Under the pieces are notes generated by a model. That model saw only the letters and a list, made by a program, of their open reading frames with translations. It was not told where the DNA came from and made no database searches. The translations under genes and the position numbers were made by a program. Positions 1 to 8,738 of a stretch of 35,114 bases of DNA are shown here, one piece after another. Source of the stretch: JBBIWA01 sp037439425 (lineage in GTDB: Bacteria > Acidobacteriota > Blastocatellia > RBC074); NCBI GenBank assembly GCA_037439425.1, contig JBBIWA010000063.1:1-35114 (forward strand). Reading direction: 5' to 3'. How positions within the stretch are numbered: the first letter of the stretch is position 1; each line of letters begins with the position of its first letter.

Positions 1-23
1 CGCTTGCGGCAGCGCCGCAAGCG
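1..23. repeat. Perfect hairpin at window edge
   Basis: Arms CGCTTGCGGC (1-10) and GCCGCAAGCG (14-23) are exact reverse complements around a 3-base loop. There is no T-run. The same bases can be read on the plus strand as the last codons of an upstream gene, with a TAA at 47-49, so it may be coding or a stem just inside a gene end. I cannot decide from 74 bases. Confidence 0.4.
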
Positions 24-74
24 ACCGCTTCAGCCCGGTCATCGGCTAACTAACAGTTCGCCAGAGCTCAAAGT

Positions 75-1922
75 ATGCTGGATCAGCAAGCGAACAAGAT
101 AGCGGTCTTTATTGATTTCGAGAACATCGCGCTGAGCGCGAGCAATTACTTCGGTGACTTCGATCTGGGGCTGTTGCTCAAAGCCATTCAGCGGCGCGGG
201 CGCATTACGCTCAAGCGCGCCTATGGTGACTGGTCACGGCTGGGCAAGTACCGCGATGCGGTGCGTGAGAATGCCGTTGAGCTGGTGCAGCTTTACGCCT
301 ACAGCTACCAGCAAGGCGGCAAGAATCGCGCCGACATCCGGTTGGTGATTGACGTGATGGAGAGCCTCTTCACCCTCGACTACATCGAGACGGTTGTCAT
401 CGTTTCAGGCGACAGCGACTTCTCTCCACTGATGAGCAAGGCGCGCGAGTACGGCAAATACACCATCGGCGTCGGCGTGCGCGCTTCGACCAGTGATATG
501 CTCATCAGAGCCTGCGACGAGTTCATTTTCTACGACGATCTGGTTGAGGCGGCCTACGAACAACTCAAGGCGCGGCGGGAAGAAGCGGTGAGCGAAGCGG
601 TCACCTCGCCCAGCGCGGCTGAAGCTGCCTCATCTGCGGCGGCGCCGGCCGCCCCGCCCAGTGGTGTGGAAGCGGCGCGTCCGGCGACCGGGGCGCTCAA
701 TATCATCAAATTGTCGCCGCCGGTTACGAGCCTCGCGGAGGAGCAACCGGCCCCGCCGGCCACGACGAGCCGCCCGGAGCGCGAGACGCTGCGGTACTTT
801 TTTGAGGACCTGCGCTTGCCGATCCTGGCGCCAGATGTCCGCGCCAATATCCTCACCGAGTTGCTGCAGAATATCGAATCAGGGACGACGCTCAATCAAA
901 CGATCAACCGGCTCAAAGCCAAATATGACTTCGAGAATGTCTATCGCCAGCGCGAAGAGATTCGCCTGGTGGCACGGCTCGCTTATCGTGCCGGTCTCTT
1001 CGACTTCGGCACGGAACGCCCATCGCTGTCGGCTTTCGTGCGGCAGGTCAACGAAGACGATCCGGAGCGAGCCAATCGCCTGGCCGACCAGACCCTGCTG
1101 CGCATCGCTCTGGAAGCTAATCTGAGGCTGACCGTGCCAGGGGCTACTGCTGCCCTCTTCGCGCCGTTGCACGATGAAGACTATTGCGCCAGCTTGCTCG
1201 ATGAGATGGAAGATCAAAAGCTAGTCGAGTCTGAAAAAGGGCAATACTTCATCCGCCAGACTGACGCTCTCAACCAGTGGTTGCAAGCGCCGGAACTGGC
1301 TCAGGTCAAACAGGACCTAGATCGTTTCGCGCTCAGTCCTGGCGAGCGGATCACCAGAGAGGCGGTGGATTATCTGTTTGAGACAGCAAGCGAATGGCGG
1401 CGTAAGGACTTCGTGGCCAGCTCGAATTGCGCGCTGCGCGGCTTAAAGATCATGGCCGAGCTGTATCAACGGCGCCAGCCGGGGCTGGGCACGGATGAAT
1501 TTCTGTGGGGCGTGGCCAGTTATTGCAGTTCGCGCGCCGGCGTCTTCTTCCGCAACCGCGATTACATCACGGCGCGCCATTACTACCTGGCCTTCTTCTG
1601 GCTGGCACAGGAAGGAGATTTCGTCTGGGAATTGCTGCGGCCACTGCTGCCGTCCTTGCTCAGTTACTTCTGGATGACGCTCAGCCATGAACTGAGGGTG
1701 CGCGTCAGTTCTTTCACCGGCCAGACTGCGCCAGCAGACGCGGCGATGGCGCTGGTCAACGAATTGAATGATTTCGGGCGGAAAAAGATGGAAGAGTTGG
1801 CCGGCGAGCTGGCCGCCGTCAATGCCGCTCAGATTCGCTCCTTGATCGCGCAGATCGAAACAGCTGCACCTTCGGCGGCGCGACAGCAGGCGCTGGAGAT
1901 CTTGAACTCCGCCGCAAAGTGA
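75..1922 (+). CDS. NYN-domain (LabA/DUF88-like) protein, putative ribonuclease
   Basis: A 615-residue cytoplasmic protein. Residues 8-165 form an NYN/PIN-like fold: strand IAVFIDFENIAL (D14, N17), ADIRLVIDVMESL (D87, D93) and VIVSGDSDFSPLM (D113, D115) give the acidic residues expected of a metal-dependent RNase of the LabA/DUF88 group. Residues about 170-260 are an Ala/Pro-rich linker. Residues 260-615 are mostly helical; a segment near 265-340 may be a winged-helix or OST-HTH-like RNA-binding region, but I do not recognise it firmly. NYN proteins are usually shorter (about 150-300 residues), so the long C-terminal half is the unknown part. The gene ends 4 bases before the transporter ATPase start, which suggests co-transcription, although no functional link is evident. 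The ATG at 75 is the first plausible start; the Shine-Dalgarno is weak. Confidence 0.85.
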   Translation: MLDQQANKIAVFIDFENIALSASNYFGDFDLGLLLKAIQRRGRITLKRAYGDWSRLGKYRDAVRENAVELVQLYAYSYQQGGKNRADIRLVIDVMESLFTLDYIETVVIVSGDSDFSPLMSKAREYGKYTIGVGVRASTSDMLIRACDEFIFYDDLVEAAYEQLKARREEAVSEAVTSPSAAEAASSAAAPAAPPSGVEAARPATGALNIIKLSPPVTSLAEEQPAPPATTSRPERETLRYFFEDLRLPILAPDVRANILTELLQNIESGTTLNQTINRLKAKYDFENVYRQREEIRLVARLAYRAGLFDFGTERPSLSAFVRQVNEDDPERANRLADQTLLRIALEANLRLTVPGATAALFAPLHDEDYCASLLDEMEDQKLVESEKGQYFIRQTDALNQWLQAPELAQVKQDLDRFALSPGERITREAVDYLFETASEWRRKDFVASSNCALRGLKIMAELYQRRQPGLGTDEFLWGVASYCSSRAGVFFRNRDYITARHYYLAFFWLAQEGDFVWELLRPLLPSLLSYFWMTLSHELRVRVSSFTGQTAPADAAMALVNELNDFGRKKMEELAGELAAVNAAQIRSLIAQIETAAPSAARQQALEILNSAAK

Positions 1923-1926
1923 AACT

Positions 1927-3570
1927 ATGAACCTCATCGAGATGCGTAACATCACCAAGCGCTTTGGCGCGGTGCTGGCTAATGACCGGGTCAATCTCTC
2001 CATTGCGGCTAATACTATTCATGCTATCGTCGGCGAAAATGGCGCAGGCAAATCTACGATTATGAAGATCCTCTACGGTTTCTATATGGCTGATGAAGGG
2101 GAGGTCTTCATTGATGGCAAGCGCCAGCAGATACGCTCGCCGCACGACGCGATTGCGCTTGGGTTGGGCATGGTACATCAGCACTTTATGCTGGTTCCGC
2201 CGATGACGGTGACCGAAAACATCATTCTCGGCGCGGAGCCTGGCAATGGCGCGCGCATAGATTTCAAGCAGGCTGTTGCGCGGATCGAGCGGCTTTCTGC
2301 CGCTTTCGGTTTTAATCTCGATCCGCAGATGCGCATCGAGGAGCTGTCGGTCGGGCAGCAGCAGCGGGTCGAGGTCCTGAAGGCGCTCTATCGCGGCGCG
2401 CGCATTCTGATTCTGGATGAACCGACGGCGGTGCTGGCTCCGCAAGAGGTCGAAGAGTTCTTCAAGATTCTGCGGGCATTGCGTGATCAGGGACGCGAGC
2501 AAGGCCAAACGATCATCATCATCACGCACAAGCTCGATGAAGTGCTCGCGCTTTCAGATCAGGTGACCGTGATGCGCGATGGCAAAGTGGTAGGGGAGCG
2601 GCGCACGGCTGAAACCAATGCGGCTGAGCTGGCGCGGTTGATGGTCGGTCGTGAGGTGTTGCTGAGAGTCGAAAAGCCCCCGGCACAACCTAAAGACGTG
2701 GTTCTCTCGGTGCGCGGCTTGCAATTAGCAATGGCAGAAGAGAGGAGAGTGAGAGCCGCTATCGGCTTGAGCGCTGCACCGAGCGGAGATGGTGTGAGCG
2801 GCAGCGCGAAGAAGTTTTCACTTACCGACATTTCGTTCGAGGTGCGCGCAGGCGAGATCGTCGGCATTGCGGGCGTTGAGGGGAATGGCCAGACGGAGCT
2901 GGTTGAGGTTCTAGCCGGACTGCGCCGTGCGACTGGCGGGAGCATCTTGCTGGATGGGCGCGAATTAAGGGGGCTTTCGGCGCGCCAGATCAAAGAGCTG
3001 GGCGTGGCGCATATTCCTGAAGATCGCCAGCGGCGCGGCTTGCTGCTGGATTTCGATCTGGCTGATAATGCCATTCTGGGCACACATTATCGTGCCCCAG
3101 CAGCACCTTCCGCTTTAGGATTGCTCGATGACGCAGCGATTGCCGGGAAGGCTCAGCGGCTGCTTAAAGATTTCGACGTGCGCCCACCGAATCCCGCCTT
3201 GCCAGCTAGAGCGCTTTCAGGGGGCAATCAGCAGAAGCTCATCATCGGGCGCGAGTTTGATCTGCGGCCCAGACTGCTGCTGGTCGCGCAGCCGACGCGC
3301 GGTGTGGACATCGGCGCCATCGAGTTCATTCATCGCAAGCTGATCGAGTTGCGCGAGGCGGGCACGGCAATTTTACTAGTCTCAGCCGACCTCGAGGAAG
3401 TGCTTTCGCTTTCTGATCGTATTCTGGTGATGTATCAGGGGCGGATTGTGGGCGAGCTAGACCCGCAGCAGGTGGATCGGGAGGAGATCGGCTTGATGAT
3501 GACGGGCGGACAAGGCACACTTCAGACCTCATACTTCAGGGATCAGACCAATTTAGAAGTGAAGCGGTGA
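1927..3570 (+). CDS. ABC transporter ATP-binding protein, nucleoside/simple-sugar (BmpA-linked) family
   Basis: A 547-residue fused two-domain ATPase of the RbsA/MglA/NupO type that powers uptake through the two permeases encoded downstream. Domain 1 carries Walker A GENGAGKST (36-44), signature LSVGQQQRVEV and Walker B LILDEPTAVL. Domain 2 has the degenerate P-loop GVEGNGQTEL, signature LSGGNQQKLIIGRE and Walker B LLLVAQPTRGVD. The AQPTRGxD variant is typical of the nucleoside importers in this family rather than sugar importers. A hydrophilic insert of about 25 residues lies at the start of domain 2. The start is 4 bases after the NYN gene stop. The partner permeases lie 3.1 kb downstream, beyond an unrelated peptidase, which is an unusual split of the operon. 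Substrate is inferred from family and from the linked purine nucleoside phosphorylase. Confidence 0.92.
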   Translation: MNLIEMRNITKRFGAVLANDRVNLSIAANTIHAIVGENGAGKSTIMKILYGFYMADEGEVFIDGKRQQIRSPHDAIALGLGMVHQHFMLVPPMTVTENIILGAEPGNGARIDFKQAVARIERLSAAFGFNLDPQMRIEELSVGQQQRVEVLKALYRGARILILDEPTAVLAPQEVEEFFKILRALRDQGREQGQTIIIITHKLDEVLALSDQVTVMRDGKVVGERRTAETNAAELARLMVGREVLLRVEKPPAQPKDVVLSVRGLQLAMAEERRVRAAIGLSAAPSGDGVSGSAKKFSLTDISFEVRAGEIVGIAGVEGNGQTELVEVLAGLRRATGGSILLDGRELRGLSARQIKELGVAHIPEDRQRRGLLLDFDLADNAILGTHYRAPAAPSALGLLDDAAIAGKAQRLLKDFDVRPPNPALPARALSGGNQQKLIIGREFDLRPRLLLVAQPTRGVDIGAIEFIHRKLIELREAGTAILLVSADLEEVLSLSDRILVMYQGRIVGELDPQQVDREEIGLMMTGGQGTLQTSYFRDQTNLEVKR

Positions 3571-3685
3571 AGGGGTGAAGAGGATTGAAGTCTGATTTTC
3601 TAAAACGAACTACGAGCTGCGAAGAAGACCAAGATCATCTTTCTCTCTTCGTGACCTTGCGTGTCCTTCGTGGTTCATCTTTGGA

Positions 3686-3833
3686 GGAGTCATTCATGTC
3701 GCGCTGCGACGCCCAGAAAAATGATGAAAACCTGGGCAGGCACGCTTGCGAGCGTGCTTGGTCTCTGGTAACGGCTCGCTTAACGGGAAGCTGCACGCCC
3801 GCAGGCGTGCCTGCCCAGGATTTTGGGAGGAGG
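3686..3833 (+). repeat. Palindromic leader module, copy A (upstream of M14 peptidase)
   Basis: The head GGAGTCATTCATG (3686-3698) is followed by the small palindrome GTCGC-GCT-GCGAC. The core holds a perfect 15-bp inverted repeat CCTGGGCAGGCACGC (3731-3745) with GCGTGCCTGCCCAGG (3805-3819), and two hairpins sharing its arms: GCACGCT/AGCGTGC (3740-3757) and GCACGCC/GGCGTGC (3793-3810). It ends in ATTTTGGGAGGAGG, whose last bases are the apparent Shine-Dalgarno of the peptidase starting at 3836. A reading frame from the head ATG at 3696 runs 47 codons and stops at 3837-3839, overlapping the peptidase GTG. Related copies occur at 14.1, 18.2, 23.7 and 31.5 kb. Confidence 0.85.
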
Positions 3834-3835
3834 AC

Positions 3836-6580
3836 GTGAAGCTGATATCTAAACTGAAGCTGTTTTTGTGTCTCTTCTTTATTTCTACTGCCACGCAAGC
3901 TCAAAGCTTCGAGTTTTTCCCAGGCGCAAAATATGATCCTGCGATTCCGACGCTCAAGCAGGTGGTCGGTCACGATTGGGGCGAGCGGATCACGATGCAT
4001 CACGAGATGGAGCGCTACCTCAAGGCGCTCGAGCAGGCCGTGCCTTCGCGTCTCAAAGTCATCAAGTACGGCGAGACCTGGGAAGGGCGCTCACTCTACT
4101 ACTTGATCATCGGTTCGCCGGCCAACCTGGCGCGCCTTGAAGAGATCAAAGCCGGGATGCAGAAGCTGGCTGATCCGCGCACCATCTCGTCGGAGGAAGC
4201 GAATAATTTGATCAGCTCATTGCCTGCCAGTCTCTGGCTGTTGTGCTCGGTCCACGGCAATGAGATTTCCGGCGTGGATGCAGGGTTGCTGGTGGCTTAT
4301 CACCTGCTGGCTGCGCAAGGAGACGAGCTGGTCGAGATGGCGCTGCGCCACGCGCTGGTGCTGATTGATCCGATGCAGAATCCGGACGGGCGTGATCGCT
4401 TTATCAATTACTTCCGGCAAAACATGGGCCGCTGGCCTGATGGAGATCTGCAGTCAGCAGAGCATAATGAAGTCTGGCCGGGGGGGCGCTTCAATCACTA
4501 CCTTTTTGATATGAACCGCGATTGGCTTGCCCAAACCCAGCCTGAGACGCAAGGACGCACGCGCACCTTCCTCCAATGGTTTCCGCAGGTCGTGGTGGAC
4601 CTGCACGAGATGGGCACCGAAAGTACTTACTATTTTGCGCCGCCTGCCTTGCCGTGGAATCCAAATCTGACCCGGACGCAGCTCGATTGGCTGGGACGCT
4701 TCGGACGCAGCAATGCAAAGTGGTTCGACCGCTTCCACTTCGATTACTTCACGCGCGAAAACTATGACTCTTTCTATCCCGGCTACGGTGAAGGCTGGCC
4801 ACTCTTTCACGGCGCCATTGGGATGACCTACGAACAGGCCTCGGTGCGCGGGTTGATCGCACATCGCCGCGATGAGACCACGCTCTATTACCGCGATTCG
4901 GTTCAGCATCATTTCATCGCCTCGCTTGCGACCATTGAGCATACAGCCCAAAATCGCGAAGCGCTGTTGCGCTACTTCTACGATTACCGGCGCACAGCGA
5001 TTGAAGAAGGCAAGAACGAGCCGATCAAGGAATACATCATCACGCCGGGCAGGGACCCCAATCGCGCCACGCGGCTGGCCGCACTGCTTGTGCAATCTGG
5101 CATTGAGGTCAAACGAGCCGAGGCGCCTTTCAGCAATCCGAAGGCGCGCGATTACTTTGAAGATAAATTGCAGGCGCGCGAGTTTCCGGCCGGCAGTTAT
5201 ATCGTTTCGCTTGCTCAGCCCGCCAAGCGGTTGGCCAGGACGCTGCTGGACAAACACACGGAACAGGACAAAGAGTTTCTTGACGAGCAGCGCAAACGCA
5301 ATCAGCGCCGCCAGCCGGAAGAGTTTTACGATCTAACGGCTTGGTCATTGCCACTGCTCTTCGATGTGGCCTGTTACGCAGCCGAAGCCACTTCGACCGG
5401 ACAGTTCACCTTGCTCAAAGAGCCGCCGCGACCATCAGGCAAATTGCACGGTGGCCGCGCTAGCCTGGCCTATCTGATTCCGTGGGGCACGCAATCGGCA
5501 GCTTCGGCTCTGGCCGATCTGTTTCGCCAGGAGGTGCGCGTTCACAGCAGCGACAAGGCCTTCAAGCTCAACGGCACGAACTTCCCGGCGGGTACGCTGA
5601 TCGTCAAGTTGAAAGACAACCCGGCTGATCTGCACGAGCGGCTTGAACGGCTTGCCGCCACGCACGGCGTGGATGTTTACGCTACCGATTCCTCGTGGGT
5701 TGATGAAGGAGTCAACTTCGGGAGCGCCAGCGTGCGCTTTCTCAAACGCCCGCGCATTGCACTGGCTTATAACACACCGACCTCGCCCACCTCTGCCGGT
5801 TGGGCGCGCTATCTGATCGAGCAGCGTTACGGCTATCCGGTGACGACCATTCGCACCGAACAGTTGCGCAATGCAGATTTGACCCGATACAACGTCATCA
5901 TCCTGCCGGATTCTTTCGGCGCAGGTGGTGGATACGCCAACTTCATTGGTGATGCGACGAAGCTGCGCGAATGGATTCAAGCCGGTGGCACGCTCATCAC
6001 CTTCGGGGCGGCAACGGTGTGGCTGACTGAAGAGAAGGTGAACCTGCTTGCGACCAAGCGCGAGCGGCGCAGTAAGCCGGACAAGAAGGACGAGAAGAAA
6101 GAAGGCGAAAAGAGCCAACCTGCGAAGCCAGGCGATCAACCGGGCAATCCCTCCAGTAAGGCTGCCGGTGAAGCGACGCCTCGTGATCAGAGCGTTGAAA
6201 AGGCGATTGAGCCGGATGAGGAGTGGCCGAGCTCGACTCCTGGAGCCATTGTGCGCGTCAAAATTGATCGCGAGCACTGGCTCGGTTTTGGCTATGGCGA
6301 GACGACCACAGTGCTTGTTGACAGCAATCGTATCTTCACTCCGCTCAAGCTGGATAAAGGATTGAATGTGGCGCTGTACCTGCCAGAAGGACGAATGCTG
6401 GTGAGCGGGTTTATGTGGGAGGATGCGCAGAAGCAACTGCCGAATAAGGCATATCTGATGTATGTGCCGATGGGGCGCGGTCATGTGGTCGCTTTCGCTG
6501 AGGACCCGAACTATCGAGCATTTCTTGATGGCTTGAATCTGCTGGTGCTCAACGCAGTCTTTCTCGGCCCTGGGCATTAG
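3836..6580 (+). CDS. Secreted M14-family zinc carboxypeptidase-like protein
   Basis: A 914-residue exported protein. The chosen GTG at 3836 follows a strong GGGAGGAGG and begins a signal peptide (VKLISKLKLFLCLFFIS, cleavage near TQAQ-S, about residue 23). Starting further upstream would translate the repeat module. The peptidase domain (about 40-400) has zinc ligands H140 and E143 in HGNEISG, H257 in VVDLHEMG, the FDMNRDW segment and E333 in GMTYEQA as the likely catalytic glutamate. Residues about 640-728 look like a class I glutamine amidotransferase-like fold (LAYNTPTSPTSAGWARYL, IILPDSFG). A charged Lys/Glu/Pro linker lies near 740-785. It probably digests peptides outside the cytoplasm. 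The length is as in large bacterial M14 proteins with a C-terminal GATase-like domain. It interrupts the nucleoside transporter genes. Confidence 0.9.
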   Translation: MKLISKLKLFLCLFFISTATQAQSFEFFPGAKYDPAIPTLKQVVGHDWGERITMHHEMERYLKALEQAVPSRLKVIKYGETWEGRSLYYLIIGSPANLARLEEIKAGMQKLADPRTISSEEANNLISSLPASLWLLCSVHGNEISGVDAGLLVAYHLLAAQGDELVEMALRHALVLIDPMQNPDGRDRFINYFRQNMGRWPDGDLQSAEHNEVWPGGRFNHYLFDMNRDWLAQTQPETQGRTRTFLQWFPQVVVDLHEMGTESTYYFAPPALPWNPNLTRTQLDWLGRFGRSNAKWFDRFHFDYFTRENYDSFYPGYGEGWPLFHGAIGMTYEQASVRGLIAHRRDETTLYYRDSVQHHFIASLATIEHTAQNREALLRYFYDYRRTAIEEGKNEPIKEYIITPGRDPNRATRLAALLVQSGIEVKRAEAPFSNPKARDYFEDKLQAREFPAGSYIVSLAQPAKRLARTLLDKHTEQDKEFLDEQRKRNQRRQPEEFYDLTAWSLPLLFDVACYAAEATSTGQFTLLKEPPRPSGKLHGGRASLAYLIPWGTQSAASALADLFRQEVRVHSSDKAFKLNGTNFPAGTLIVKLKDNPADLHERLERLAATHGVDVYATDSSWVDEGVNFGSASVRFLKRPRIALAYNTPTSPTSAGWARYLIEQRYGYPVTTIRTEQLRNADLTRYNVIILPDSFGAGGGYANFIGDATKLREWIQAGGTLITFGAATVWLTEEKVNLLATKRERRSKPDKKDEKKEGEKSQPAKPGDQPGNPSSKAAGEATPRDQSVEKAIEPDEEWPSSTPGAIVRVKIDREHWLGFGYGETTTVLVDSNRIFTPLKLDKGLNVALYLPEGRMLVSGFMWEDAQKQLPNKAYLMYVPMGRGHVVAFAEDPNYRAFLDGLNLLVLNAVFLGPGH

Positions 6581-6585
6581 AAGAG

Positions 6586-6647
6586 CCTGGGTGCGCGCTC
6601 ACCTTTCCCCAAGGAGCTGTTTCCGAGAAGGTGCGCGCGCACCCAGG
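6586..6647. repeat. Long inverted repeat between peptidase and permease genes
   Basis: CCTGGGTGCGCGCTCACCTT (6586-6605) pairs with AAGGTGCGCGCGCACCCAGG (6628-6647), 19 of 20 bases, around a 22-base loop. It starts 6 bases after the peptidase stop. It shares the CCTGGG/CCCAGG ends of the leader modules but lacks their head and tail. No T-run follows, so a classic terminator is unlikely; it may still stabilise or separate the two transcripts. Confidence 0.75.
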
Positions 6648-6681
6648 GTGGCTTAGGAAAGGCTCCGCTAAACTTGCATAC

Positions 6682-7794
6682 ATGAAGAGACTCCTGCGCA
6701 AGCTGCTCTTTCCCTTAATTGCGGTTGCGGCCGCTTTCATCCTCGGTGGCATCATAGTCATCGCTATCGGTGAGGACCCACTGGAGGTTTATCGGCTGCT
6801 GCTGGCAAGCGCCTTTGGCCTCTATGATGCGCTGGGCAATTTCACTTTTGATAACTGGGGCTACACGCTCTTTTACGCCACGCCACTAATCTTCACCGGG
6901 CTGGCTGTGGCGTTGGCCTTCAAGTGTGGATTGCTCAACATCGGCGCTGAAGGGCAGCTTTACGTTGGAGCCTTTGCTGCTGCCTGGGTTGGAATGACTT
7001 TTACCGGCTTACCTGCGTTTGTTCTGATTCCGCTGGCGATGCTGGCTGCAGTTACAGCGGGCGCGGTGTGGGGCGGCATTCCGGGACTGCTCAAAGCCCG
7101 CTTCGGCTCGCACGAAGTGATCAATACGATCATGCTTAACTTCGTCGCCGTCGGTCTGCTCAGCTACCTGACGCAGTATCACTACAAAGAAGCAGGCGAT
7201 CCGATCATGCAGACGCACACCATTGCGGAGCAAGCGCGCATTGCGCGCTTTCATACGTTGCTGGCGCCGCTGGGCATTGATTTCCCGCAGCGCATTCCAC
7301 TGAATATCTCTTTCCTGCTGGCGCTGCTGGCCTGTTTTCTAGTCTGGGTCTTTTTGTGGCGGACGAAGTGGGGCTACGAGATTCGCGCCGTTGGCTCCAA
7401 TCCTCTGGCCGCTGAATATGGTGGGATCAGTGTTGCGCGGCAGATCGTCCTGGCGATGGCCCTTTCGGGCGCGCTGGCCGGGATGGTCGGGATCAACGAA
7501 GTGCTCGGTTATCGCTATCGTTATTATCACGACTTCTCGGCTAACTATGGCTTCACCGGGATTGCGGTGGCGTTGCTGGGGCGCAATCATCCCGTCGGCA
7601 TTGTGCTGGCAGCCATCTTGTTCGGGGCCTTGATCCGCGGCGGGTTGTTTGTCGATATCTTCACAGAGAAAGTGTCGAAGGACCTGGTGCAGGTATTGCA
7701 AGCGATCATTATTCTTTTCGTTGCGATGGAAGCGCTCTTCCGTGGTGGTCTGGCGCGGTTTGGGCCGCGAGGCGTTAAAGATCAGGAAGGTTGA
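6682..7794 (+). CDS. ABC transporter permease, nucleoside importer (NupP/YufP-like)
   Basis: A 370-residue inner-membrane protein with about nine to ten hydrophobic segments, starting MKRLLRKLLFPLIAVAAAF. Family markers of the BPD_transp_2 group are visible: NIGAEGQLYVGAF, GLLKARFGSHEVINTIMLNF, YEIRAVGSNPLAAEYGGIS and FTGIAVALLGRNHPVGI. The ATG at 6682 is preferred over an in-frame GTG at 6631 because the latter lies inside the 6586-6647 inverted repeat and would add a hydrophilic stretch before the first membrane segment. The Shine-Dalgarno (AGGAAAGG, 6656-6663) is rather distant. The next permease gene begins within a few bases, so the pair forms a heterodimeric channel for the ATPase at 1927-3570. 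Confidence 0.9.
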   Translation: MKRLLRKLLFPLIAVAAAFILGGIIVIAIGEDPLEVYRLLLASAFGLYDALGNFTFDNWGYTLFYATPLIFTGLAVALAFKCGLLNIGAEGQLYVGAFAAAWVGMTFTGLPAFVLIPLAMLAAVTAGAVWGGIPGLLKARFGSHEVINTIMLNFVAVGLLSYLTQYHYKEAGDPIMQTHTIAEQARIARFHTLLAPLGIDFPQRIPLNISFLLALLACFLVWVFLWRTKWGYEIRAVGSNPLAAEYGGISVARQIVLAMALSGALAGMVGINEVLGYRYRYYHDFSANYGFTGIAVALLGRNHPVGIVLAAILFGALIRGGLFVDIFTEKVSKDLVQVLQAIIILFVAMEALFRGGLARFGPRGVKDQEG

Positions 7795-7799
7795 GCGAA

Positions 7800-8738
7800 A
7801 TGGGTGAAACGCTCGGAAGTATTTTCAATTACACGTTGATTGCTTCAACACTGCGGCTTGCGACGCCGCTCATTCTGGCTTCGCTTGGCGGCTTGTATTC
7901 AGAGCGCAGCGGGGTGATCAATATCGCGCTTGAAGGCATCATGCTGGCGGGCGCCTTCACGGCGGCTGTGGTTACAGTCTTTACGCACAATCCCTGGATG
8001 GGAATAGTGGCGGCGATAGGAGCGGGCGTATTGGTCGCAGGTGTGCACGCCGTGGCGACCATCAGTTGTCGTGCCGATCAGGTGGTGAGTGGGACGGCGA
8101 TCAATATCCTGTTTCTCGGTGTGCCGGCGCTGCTCTCAGGCGCGTTGTTTGAATCCACCGGAGCCACGCCGCAACTGCCGCGCGATCAGGTATTGCCGGA
8201 TGTGCCGCTTTTTGACGCAGCGCGCTTTCCGGTGCTGGCCTCGATCTTCAATCAGAAGCCGCTTGTCTATTTTGCTTTCCTATTGGTAGCGGTGACGACG
8301 TATGTGCTTTATCGCACGCGCTTCGGATTACGGTTGCGCGCCGTAGGAGAGAATCCTGAAGCTGCCGATACAGCGGGGGTGAGCGTTGCGCGCTTGCGAT
8401 ATGCCGGGGTACTGCTTTCCGGTGGGCTGGCAGCGCTCGGGGGAGCCTATCTTTCGATTGGCCAGAACTCGCTCTTTACGCGCAACATGACGGCAGGGCG
8501 CGGCTTCATCGCGCTGGCGGCTTTGATCTTTGGGAAGTGGGACCCGGTAGGAGCCTTTCTTGCCTGTCTGCTGTTCGGTTTCGCCGAAGCGGTGGCGATT
8601 CGCATGCAGGGCACGGTCAATGTTCCCAATCAATTCATTCAACTGATACCCTATCTGCTGACGATGGTAGTGCTGGCGGGCTTTATCCGCCGCGCCAGGC
8701 CGCCGCAAGCGATAGGCATAGCATATGTGAAGGAGTAA
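7800..8738 (+). CDS. ABC transporter permease, nucleoside importer (NupQ/YufQ-like)
   Basis: A 312-residue membrane protein of the BPD_transp_2 family and the second half of the channel. Markers are the N-terminal LATPLILASLGGLYSERSG, the adjacent VINIALEGIMLAGAF, then VVSGTAINIL, LRLRAVGENPEAADTAGVS and GRGFIALAALIFGKWDPVGAF. The ATG at 7800 sits 9 bases after AGGAAGG (7784-7790), good spacing; an in-frame TTG at 7791 overlapping the previous stop is too close to that site. LAAGENP-type motifs in both permeases match guanosine/inosine or general nucleoside importers, but the substrate is not determined by sequence alone. Confidence 0.9.
   Translation: MGETLGSIFNYTLIASTLRLATPLILASLGGLYSERSGVINIALEGIMLAGAFTAAVVTVFTHNPWMGIVAAIGAGVLVAGVHAVATISCRADQVVSGTAINILFLGVPALLSGALFESTGATPQLPRDQVLPDVPLFDAARFPVLASIFNQKPLVYFAFLLVAVTTYVLYRTRFGLRLRAVGENPEAADTAGVSVARLRYAGVLLSGGLAALGGAYLSIGQNSLFTRNMTAGRGFIALAALIFGKWDPVGAFLACLLFGFAEAVAIRMQGTVNVPNQFIQLIPYLLTMVVLAGFIRRARPPQAIGIAYVKE

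Noticed and set aside
3585..3839. 84-codon plus-strand frame before the peptidase
   Set aside because: The first part has no Shine-Dalgarno and the rest is the repeat module. Only the portion from the module ATG (3696) is worth discussing, as a possible leader frame.
6586..6647. Rho-independent terminator after the peptidase gene
   Set aside because: The stem is excellent but has no T-run on either strand, and same-strand permease genes follow directly.
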